From: Acidimicrobiaceae bacterium
GTDB lineage: Bacteria > Actinomycetota > Acidimicrobiia > Acidimicrobiales > MedAcidi-G1
Reading direction: 5' to 3'
Length of the DNA stretch: 20,925 nucleotides
Assembly (NCBI GenBank): GCA_003541675.1
Contig: DPMC01000178.1
Coordinates: 2,027 to 22,951 of the forward strand
Of the stretch, positions 14,988 through 20,925 are shown piece after piece. The position numbers and the translations under genes were made by a program. Positions within the stretch are counted from its first letter, which is position 1, and each line of letters begins with the position of its first letter. The notes beneath the pieces are model-generated. The model was not told the origin of the DNA and made no database searches. It saw only the letters and a program-made list of their open reading frames with translations.

Positions 14988-15965
14988 ATGCGCGCATGGC
15001 AGGTACACGAACTGGGTGATCCGATCGACCGCATGGTCCTGGACGAGGTCGACCTTCCTGTTCCGGGGCCCGGTCGACTGGTGGTGAACACCGAGGCGGT
15101 GGGGTTGGCCTTCCCTGACGTCCTGCAGGTGAGGGGTGAATACCAGGTGAAACCACCTCTTCCGTTCGTGCCAGGCAGCGAGACGGCGGGCACGGTGGCT
15201 TCAGTGGGTGAGGGGGTGTCCAGCGACCTGATCGGCCGCCGGGTGGTGGCCCTGGGTGGTGGATTGGCCGAGCAGATCGAGCTTCCGGCTTCGCAGTCCT
15301 TCGAGGTGCCCGAGGGGCTTTCGTCGGCCAAGGCGGCGGCTATTCCGATGAACTACTGCACTACGTGGTTCGCCCTGCACGATCGGGCTCACCTGGCGGC
15401 CGGTGAGACGCTGCTAGTCACGGGGGCGTCGGGTGGTGTGGGGTCGGCGGCAATCCAGCTGGGGCTGGCTGCTGGTGCCCGAGTGATCGCGGTGGCCGGC
15501 GGACCCGACAAGGTGGCGGCATGTGAGTCCCTCGGAGCCGACGCGGTCATCGACCACCGCGAGGTCGACGACCTGGTGGAGCGTGTACGTGAGCTCACCG
15601 ACGGGAAGGGCGTGGACGTGGCCTACGACCCGGTGGGCGGCGAAACGTTCCAGCAGGTCCGGCGGTGCATGGCCTGGAATGGTCGCCTCCTGGTGGTCGG
15701 CTTTGTGGCTGGTATCCCGAAGCTGGCCACCAACCACGTGTTGCTCAAGAACTACTCGGTGGTCGGCGTCCACTGGGGCGCGTCGTTGGCTCGTGATCCC
15801 GAGTCGCTGCCCAGCCAGGTCGCATCGGTGATGGCTTTGGTCGACGAGGGCGCCGTGGATCCGCTACTCCACCCGCCCTATGCCTTCGAGGATGCCGCTC
15901 GGGCCCTCCAGGACATCTACGACCGGCAGGTGGTGGGCAAGGTAGTGGCAGACCTGACGGCCTGA
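14988..15965 (+). CDS. NADPH:quinone oxidoreductase-like (MDR superfamily)
   Basis: A 325-residue zinc-free medium-chain dehydrogenase. The N-terminal GroES-like domain has PFVPGSETAGTVASVGEGV (59-77); the Rossmann domain has GASGGVGSAAIQL (146-158), the NADPH-binding glycine motif, and AGARVIAVAGGPDKVAACESLGAD in outline. No structural or catalytic zinc cysteines are present, as in QOR-type enzymes that reduce quinones or enones with NADPH. The YDPVGG and LLVVGFVAG segments are typical of the family. Its substrate is unknown. The ATG at 14988 fits the family start (MRAWQV) and the upstream TACGGT. It is followed by a hairpin terminator and then the lower-GC accessory region. Confidence 0.88.
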   Translation: MRAWQVHELGDPIDRMVLDEVDLPVPGPGRLVVNTEAVGLAFPDVLQVRGEYQVKPPLPFVPGSETAGTVASVGEGVSSDLIGRRVVALGGGLAEQIELPASQSFEVPEGLSSAKAAAIPMNYCTTWFALHDRAHLAAGETLLVTGASGGVGSAAIQLGLAAGARVIAVAGGPDKVAACESLGADAVIDHREVDDLVERVRELTDGKGVDVAYDPVGGETFQQVRRCMAWNGRLLVVGFVAGIPKLATNHVLLKNYSVVGVHWGASLARDPESLPSQVASVMALVDEGAVDPLLHPPYAFEDAARALQDIYDRQVVGKVVADLTA

Positions 15966-15999
15966 ATTGCCGGTTCGGGCTGTTCGCCGACTCCGGTCG

Positions 16000-16024
16000 T
16001 TGGACAGAAGTTGTCCGGATTTTT
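16000..16024 (+). terminator. Intrinsic terminator after the quinone oxidoreductase gene
   Basis: GGACA (16002-16006) pairs with TGTCC (16012-16016), extended by two G-U pairs, around the loop GAAGT, and is followed by ATTTTT (16019-16024). It is the only hairpin in the window with a clean T-tract. Confidence 0.6.
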
Positions 16025-16293
16025 GGACAGGGGTTGCTCTGCGTTCTTGAATTAGTTTGATCAGGCCCCAGAACTCGCCCACAGAGCCCCCAGAACCCCT
16101 TGATTACAACGGTTTTTGGGCTTCAGAGGTTGTTCACGGCGGGGGATAGAGGTGCGTTGTGTGGCTTAGTCCGTCTAAAAATGCCGGTTCTTTCGTTGCC
16201 AGGGGTGCCAAAAGAGCCTCTCTAACCCTCTGGGTCGGCCGACTGGGTTGATCTCGAGTGCTCCGGTATCCACCAATATGCCAAGAGTTGTTG

Positions 16294-16316
16294 CTTAGAC
16301 TTGAGTCAAGCCAAGG
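16294..16316. promoter_or_regulatory. Palindrome overlapping a -10-like box, candidate TetR operator
   Basis: CTTGAGTCAAG (16300-16310) is a perfect 11-bp palindrome; extended to 16294-16316, eight of eleven positions pair. TAGACT (16296-16301) within it fits a TANNNT -10 box, giving a leader of about 85 bases before the TetR gene. A repressor bound here would block its own promoter, the usual TetR layout. No clear -35 box is present. Confidence 0.4.
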
Positions 16317-16393
16317 AATATCGGATCGCTTGCAGGGTCGTAGGGGCTTGCGGGCGGGCGTCTCGGTAGGCCTGGGTGAACTGGAGAGCAACT

Positions 16394-17047
16394 GTGCACG
16401 ACGGGCCGCTGGCCGAGAGTGCATTGAGTTCACCGGTTTCGTCGCGGACAGGCGACGGCCGGTCTGCTCGTGGTGCCCGTGAACGTGCCCAGAGTCGACA
16501 GCGCATCCTGTCGTCTGTTCGTGACATTGCGGCGGCCGACGCTGGTACCGAACTGAAGATCGAGGACATCGCGCGAGTCGCCGGCTGTTCCCGGGCCACA
16601 GTTCACAACCACTTCCCCCACGCGATCCCCGGCATCTTCGAAGCGCTGGCTGTCGAGACCATCGAGACAGCCATCCGCCGTTATCGGATTGATTCAGAGA
16701 AGTACTCCGGCCTCGACAAGCCTCGGCACTTCATAGGTTTGACTGCAGACGAGTTCTACAGGGCCGGCGATCTAGCCGTCGTGATGGTCAGAGCTTCAGT
16801 TGACCAGGCCACAGACAGTCCTTGGCCCTGGGGTCTCGGATACCAGACCACGATCGACTGCTACGACGAAGCAGCTGAAGATGACGACCTGCCAGGTACA
16901 TCCGCGGACCTAGCAGAGGTCACACACATCCACTTCTACGGTTCCGTCTACCTGTGGGCGCTCGGCAGACTCGACGGCGACAGGTTCCTTCAATCCGCGA
17001 AAAGCAGTGTTGACCTGGCCTTAAACGCATTGCAGGCCAGCCGATGA
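16394..17047 (+). CDS. TetR/AcrR-family transcriptional regulator
   Basis: A 217-residue predicted one-component repressor. The N-terminal helix-turn-helix (about 36-80) shows RQRILSSVRDIAAADA, then IEDIARVAGCSRATVHNHFP with the family's recognition-helix pattern. About 30 Ser/Arg-rich residues precede it. The C-terminal two thirds, which bind ligand and dimerise, have no pattern I can assign. The GTG at 16394 is preferred because GGAGAG lies about seven bases upstream; another GTG at 16376 is possible. Its stop codon overlaps the start of the large surface protein (ATGA), so the two are translationally coupled and the regulator probably controls that gene. Base composition is more AT-rich than in the genes to the left. 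Confidence 0.82.
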   Translation: MHDGPLAESALSSPVSSRTGDGRSARGARERAQSRQRILSSVRDIAAADAGTELKIEDIARVAGCSRATVHNHFPHAIPGIFEALAVETIETAIRRYRIDSEKYSGLDKPRHFIGLTADEFYRAGDLAVVMVRASVDQATDSPWPWGLGYQTTIDCYDEAAEDDDLPGTSADLAEVTHIHFYGSVYLWALGRLDGDRFLQSAKSSVDLALNALQASR

Positions 17048-20000
17048 AACGTTTCGCTGGCCGCCGGCCCGAGCAGAGGACCCGTCGTCCTCTTCGCCGT
17101 AACAACCGTCTACGGCTTGTTCGGGTATTCCTTGGCGTCACGCTGTTCGCTTCGACAGTGGCCACCCCGGTAGGAGTCTCCGCTGCTTCAACAGTCGTAG
17201 AAGCCGAAAACGTCGGGAAAACCCTTCCGGCTTCAATGTCCAGTCGAACAACCACACGGGTAACCACCCAAACGTCCTCCAGCACAGAGTTCTTCGACTG
17301 TGCAGGAGACCAAGGCGGTTGGCTCTACCAGGTCATCTGGGAACAGAAAGGAACTGGGAACACTTTCGAACTTCTTCGGTATGACGTCGACAAGGAGGAG
17401 TACACCGTTGCGGCGTCCTACAGATCGAAGAATGTTCCCGGTGACACCGACGGGGATGGGAATCCAAATGGGCTCTCTATGGATCCTGAGGGTCGGGCTT
17501 ACGTCACCTATGCCCGCGACGAGGACAACAAGCATGTCGACCTCATCCAACTCCTTCCGAAAGGAAAGTTCAAAGTCATCGCGGACATCACCAGTCCAGG
17601 CAAGAAGGATCTCAATGCGGGCACCTATGTCGAGGAGAACGGCAAGCCCTATGTCATCGTCTCGAGCGGCTTTGCAAATGGCAGAGGCAAGAAAGTTGAC
17701 CTGACCAACGGGACCGTCACGGACTGGGAGCCGAAGAAGGGAAGTCCCTTCGGAGCGAAGGAGAAGAACGTCAAGGATTACGTCTGGGTTGCTGAGGGAA
17801 TCGAATATCGGGGTGAGACGTACAACATTGTGGGGCTGGAAATGAAGGGCACCACCGGAAATGTGCTCCTGGCCTCGTCAGATCCCAATGTCAAGATGGT
17901 GACCGACACGGTTTCTGCTCCGTCTGACTACTCAGGTACCTATGGGGCTGCGTTCAATTTCAAGCCGGGCGGAGTCGACAGCGACGAACCGACGGCGGTG
18001 TTCTTCTCGAACAATGGAAAGAAACCTGCAGAAAAAGCATTCCTGACCCAGTTGACCTGGGACGACTCTGATGGTGACGCTGCCGGCTCGTTCACCTTGG
18101 GGACTATCGGGGATACGCAGGAGACAAGTAAGAACGATGGTGGAGGATGCCCGTTTGCAAACCTGCCGAACGTGGGGTCAGTCGTGGTGTGGCCGCCGGA
18201 CTGCAAGCTCGACAACCCCACGGCAAATGGGTCGACATTCCCGGTGGAGATCACTAATCAGAGCGATAAAACCGCCACCTTCTACGTCACCGTCACCGTC
18301 AACGGCAGGGCCCAGGCAATCAAAGACTTCGGGCGGGAGCGGGCCCCTGTAGAGATCGCCAAGGAAGTAACGAAGAAGTTCACGTTCGACATCGAATGGG
18401 GCGACGAGTGGGAGGCCGAAGTCGAGCTCAACGGCGAGAAGCTCGCCTTCGCCCCGACCGGGGGGGTCCTCAACGAGGAGGCATGTGGCGGGGAGCCCGT
18501 TGACGACGGAGTCTTCCTGCCGACGGCAACGTCGTCAGTCATCTGTGCCGTAGACGGTGGTAAGGCCGACGTCACGGTCACTCTGGACAACATGGAATCG
18601 ACGATGGACGCCGAATTCGTGGTCACCAGCACCATCGGCGGCGTTGTCGAAGAGGAGTTCGCCGGCACGGTCAATGCCAGCGACAGCAAAGAAATCGAGA
18701 TTCTGGTTCCCCACGGAAGCGAGTGGAGCCTGGAGTGGGAGGCGTCAGACCCGAAAGACTCGGGAACTCGTACGGAGCGCAGCGGTCTTCCCGTCACCGG
18801 TTCTGAGACCGCGAATTGCCCGCCGGACGATGTGTTCGAGCCCGGCGCGGACGTCATCGACTTGGACTGCTCAGAGCAAGGGCCGCCCCCTTATGAAGTG
18901 ACGGTCACTCTGGACAACATGAAATCGACGATGGACGTCATATTCGTGGTCACCAGCACCATCGACGGCGCTGTCGAAGAGGAGTTCAACGACACGGTTG
19001 GAGGCGGGCTGGCTGAGACGGTCAATATCTCGGTGCCCGAAGACGCCACCTGGTCGGTCTCGTGGCAGGCCACAAACAGCCAGAATTCGTTCGAAGTGGA
19101 AAAAGGAAATATTCCGGAGAGCGGTTCGAACCAGGCCGACTGTGTGGGTGACCCGGACCCGGAGATCATCGGGAACGTCTACGGCTACGTATGGGCAGAT
19201 TGGGACAAGTCCGGAACCCGAACTGAAATCAAAGATGGCGCCGAGGAGCATGTAGCCGGAGCAGTCGCAACCCTTACGAACACCACCGACTATTTCGACG
19301 AAGAGGGGCAGGTTCTCTACGGGCCCGGCGGGTACGTGGAAATGGCCACCACCGGCGACGAGACAAAGGGTGGCAGCGATGCCGGTGACTACCGCTGGTT
19401 CATCTCTGACGTGCCAGTCGAGGACCAATCGGGAAACATCCAGCAGTACACGGTCCAGGTTGACTACGCCGACGCGACCTTCCCTCCCGGTTTCACCCCG
19501 GCCGGGTACACGGTGCAGAACAACGAGGACAACGTCCTCGCTGACGAAACCGACTCAGACGTCGCACCGCTGGCTGGAAGCATCGGCGAGTCCGCACCGT
19601 TCTCCCTCGTCGAGAACCTGGACGAGCACCGAGTTGACGCCGGCGTCGTCACCGACATCGCCTTCGAACCGACAGCCGAAGTGACGATCGACTGCGATTC
19701 GGGGACCGCGCAGGTCACCCTCGACAACACCCTGTCAGCGGTCGACGCCAGCTTCACGGTCGACGCGTGGGCCGGAACCCGTAGCGATGTGAACCGGCTT
19801 GATGGGTCGGGAACCCAGGTAGTGGCTGGTGGAGCAAGTTCCGACTACGACCAGATCATCGCGACTCCTGCCGGTCAGGTGCTCCTTATACGGATCACGG
19901 CCATTGCGTGGGACGACGGAACGGACCTCGGCCTTGGGTCGTTCCAGGTCTGGGACCAGTCGGTTTCCGACGCCCCGGCCCGCTTCTGCCCGGCGATTCA

Positions 20001-20925
20001 CGTCATCGCGACGGATTGCCCGCCAACCGTGGTCCTCAACAACAGCCAATCTGAAGTCGACGTCGTCTACTTGTTGACCACCATGATGAACTTGGACGAG
20101 GTAGAAGAAGACGAAGTACGGGTAGATCCCCTCACCGTCGAGCCATACGAACTTCCGACGCTTTCGGAAGGCGCAAACTGGTACCTGGAATGGGTGATCA
20201 CGGATCCAGACGATCCAAATCGTCGATACGAGGGCACCATCCCGGGACCCGTGCCCAACGACGCGGGAGGCTGGTCGTTCGATCAATTCCGCGTTGACTG
20301 TGAGCCGCCCCCGTTCGAACCGGTCGTCGAGCTTGAGACGGCGTGTTCCCACGCCGACTACGGGAACTTCGCCCTGGCGACGGGCGTCATGGAGGTCCGG
20401 GTTGACAACCGCGTCTCCGGCGTCGACGCGGTTGTCCGGATCCTCGTCAACGGTTCCCTTAGAGAATCCGCAACCGTTGCCGCCGGTGAGGTCTCCGGAA
20501 CGCTGGAGTCCGAAGGCGACCACGGCGACGTGTTCACAGTGGAGGTGTCCGCAGGTAGCGACACCCACCTCTACGACCTGAAGGCCGAATCCGGGACGCT
20601 GGATTGTCCGTACGTCTGGGTCGACGTTGTCTCTGACGAGATCGACTGCACCTCGAACTCGCCGACCATCACCGTCACCTTCAAGAACAATTCGGAAACC
20701 GCGATCGATCTGGGATTCTTCACGCAACTGAACGCCCCGGCGGGCTCCGGCGGCGAGTTTGTGGCCAGCGCCGCCCAGCAAGTGCTTCTCCCCGCGGGAG
20801 GGGAGGAGACCCGCACCTTCAGCCTGAAGAAGAACTGGACGTTCAACCTCACCTGGTCTGCCGCAATGCTCGGCACTGAGACGGCGTTCACAGCCTCTGG
20901 CCAGTTCCCGAACTCCCCGTCCGGA
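17044..20925 (+). CDS. Giant secreted repeat protein with SdrD_B-like module (3' truncated)
   Basis: A single frame is open for 1294 codons from the ATG at 17044 to the last base; the end lies outside the window. Residues 1-47 form a signal peptide: a long Arg-rich start, then VFLGVTLFASTVATPVGVSA. A Ser/Thr-rich linker leads to a region (about 84-370) with short beta-strand-like blocks and a DTDGDGN calcium-type loop (134-140); it resembles propeller-like DUF6923 domains, with low certainty. From about 387 on, units of 90-110 residues bounded by cysteines recur (near C387, C501, C609, C884, C992, C1101, C1202) with the pattern VTLDN..S..D..F.V and W.L.W. Residues 705-870 are SdrD_B-like (GYVWADWDKSG, DSDVAP, VDAGVV). 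No sortase signal or membrane anchor is seen, but the C terminus is missing. Highly acidic; probably extracellular. Function unknown. Confidence 0.85.
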   Translation, partial: MKRFAGRRPEQRTRRPLRRNNRLRLVRVFLGVTLFASTVATPVGVSAASTVVEAENVGKTLPASMSSRTTTRVTTQTSSSTEFFDCAGDQGGWLYQVIWEQKGTGNTFELLRYDVDKEEYTVAASYRSKNVPGDTDGDGNPNGLSMDPEGRAYVTYARDEDNKHVDLIQLLPKGKFKVIADITSPGKKDLNAGTYVEENGKPYVIVSSGFANGRGKKVDLTNGTVTDWEPKKGSPFGAKEKNVKDYVWVAEGIEYRGETYNIVGLEMKGTTGNVLLASSDPNVKMVTDTVSAPSDYSGTYGAAFNFKPGGVDSDEPTAVFFSNNGKKPAEKAFLTQLTWDDSDGDAAGSFTLGTIGDTQETSKNDGGGCPFANLPNVGSVVVWPPDCKLDNPTANGSTFPVEITNQSDKTATFYVTVTVNGRAQAIKDFGRERAPVEIAKEVTKKFTFDIEWGDEWEAEVELNGEKLAFAPTGGVLNEEACGGEPVDDGVFLPTATSSVICAVDGGKADVTVTLDNMESTMDAEFVVTSTIGGVVEEEFAGTVNASDSKEIEILVPHGSEWSLEWEASDPKDSGTRTERSGLPVTGSETANCPPDDVFEPGADVIDLDCSEQGPPPYEVTVTLDNMKSTMDVIFVVTSTIDGAVEEEFNDTVGGGLAETVNISVPEDATWSVSWQATNSQNSFEVEKGNIPESGSNQADCVGDPDPEIIGNVYGYVWADWDKSGTRTEIKDGAEEHVAGAVATLTNTTDYFDEEGQVLYGPGGYVEMATTGDETKGGSDAGDYRWFISDVPVEDQSGNIQQYTVQVDYADATFPPGFTPAGYTVQNNEDNVLADETDSDVAPLAGSIGESAPFSLVENLDEHRVDAGVVTDIAFEPTAEVTIDCDSGTAQVTLDNTLSAVDASFTVDAWAGTRSDVNRLDGSGTQVVAGGASSDYDQIIATPAGQVLLIRITAIAWDDGTDLGLGSFQVWDQSVSDAPARFCPAIHVIATDCPPTVVLNNSQSEVDVVYLLTTMMNLDEVEEDEVRVDPLTVEPYELPTLSEGANWYLEWVITDPDDPNRRYEGTIPGPVPNDAGGWSFDQFRVDCEPPPFEPVVELETACSHADYGNFALATGVMEVRVDNRVSGVDAVVRILVNGSLRESATVAAGEVSGTLESEGDHGDVFTVEVSAGSDTHLYDLKAESGTLDCPYVWVDVVSDEIDCTSNSPTITVTFKNNSETAIDLGFFTQLNAPAGSGGEFVASAAQQVLLPAGGEETRTFSLKKNWTFNLTWSAAMLGTETAFTASGQFPNSPSG
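18574..18987 (+). repeat. Two 87-bp near-identical direct repeats inside the surface-protein gene
   Basis: Bases 18574-18660 and 18901-18987, 327 bases (109 codons) apart, differ at six of 87 positions. They encode TVTLDNMxSTMDxxFVVTST and the following acidic strand. Similarity falls off sharply right after the shared GAGTTC, which suggests a recent internal duplication or local gene conversion. Confidence 0.9.

Larger units (their letters stand above)
15966..16393. other. Non-coding region between the oxidoreductase gene and the TetR gene
   Basis: About 430 bases with lower GC than the left part of the window and no ORF with family motifs. It contains a terminator-like hairpin at 16000-16024, a repeated GGACAG-type segment just after it, and a palindrome with a -10-like box at 16294-16316. 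I see no tRNA, insertion-sequence end or other repeat. It marks the step from housekeeping genes to the accessory block. Confidence 0.6.

Noticed and set aside
16000..16030. A possible tRNA or attachment site in the spacer after the oxidoreductase gene
   Set aside because: No cloverleaf, no T-loop consensus and no duplicated core sequence were found; the hairpin with T-tract fits a terminator.
17071..17132. Twin-arginine signal in the surface protein
   Set aside because: Arginines are many but the motif RRxFLK is absent; a long basic n-region of an ordinary Sec signal is more likely.
19735..20781. A 348-residue open frame on the minus strand opposite the surface-protein gene
   Set aside because: It has no recognisable motif, no promoter or ribosome site, and the plus strand encodes a continuous protein with signal peptide and repeats; it is a shadow frame.

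Overview
The window is GC-rich chromosomal DNA. It looks like a marine or free-living actinobacterium, most likely near Acidimicrobiia. The evidence is a PriA without helicase motifs, a DUF1844 gene beside infC, the order infC-rpmI-rplT-methyltransferase-pheS-pheT, and repeated signs of leaderless transcription. The taxon is an inference; no marker gene settles it.

Region 1 (1-8206) is dense housekeeping DNA. It opens with the 3' part of priA. Two RNA methyltransferase genes on the minus strand (TrmH/SpoU type and RsmC type) separate priA from an overlapping plus-strand operon, def-fmt-rsmB. That operon handles N-terminal methionine formylation and deformylation plus 16S rRNA methylation. A convergent dienelactone-hydrolase-family gene follows, then an overlapping MoaB/Mog and ribD pair, then hisG.

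Region 2 (8221-14953) is the translation cluster. A minus-strand DUF1844 gene diverges from infC-rpmI-rplT, a SpoU methyltransferase gene and pheS-pheT. The infC leader is long, with competing hairpins and a terminator-like stem. infC itself has no ATG, GTG or TTG in its conserved N terminus; the only start placed behind a good Shine-Dalgarno sequence is ATA.

Region 3 (14988-15965) is a single quinone oxidoreductase-like gene with its own promoter and a terminator.

Region 4 (about 15966-20925) is accessory in character, with visibly lower GC. After about 430 bases of non-coding DNA comes a TetR-type regulator gene. Its stop overlaps (ATGA) the start of a very large secreted protein that stays open for 1294 codons to the end of the window. 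This protein has a signal peptide, a possible propeller-like domain, a series of cysteine-bounded beta-sandwich-like repeats (two sharing an 87-bp, 93% identical DNA tract) and an SdrD_B-like module. It is the most novel item here.

Across the window several genes start 6 or 7 bases after a TANNNT box. This suggests leaderless mRNAs and corrects several start sites. The clearest case is a 24-bp bidirectional promoter between def and the RsmC-like gene, where both -10 boxes share one TA step.
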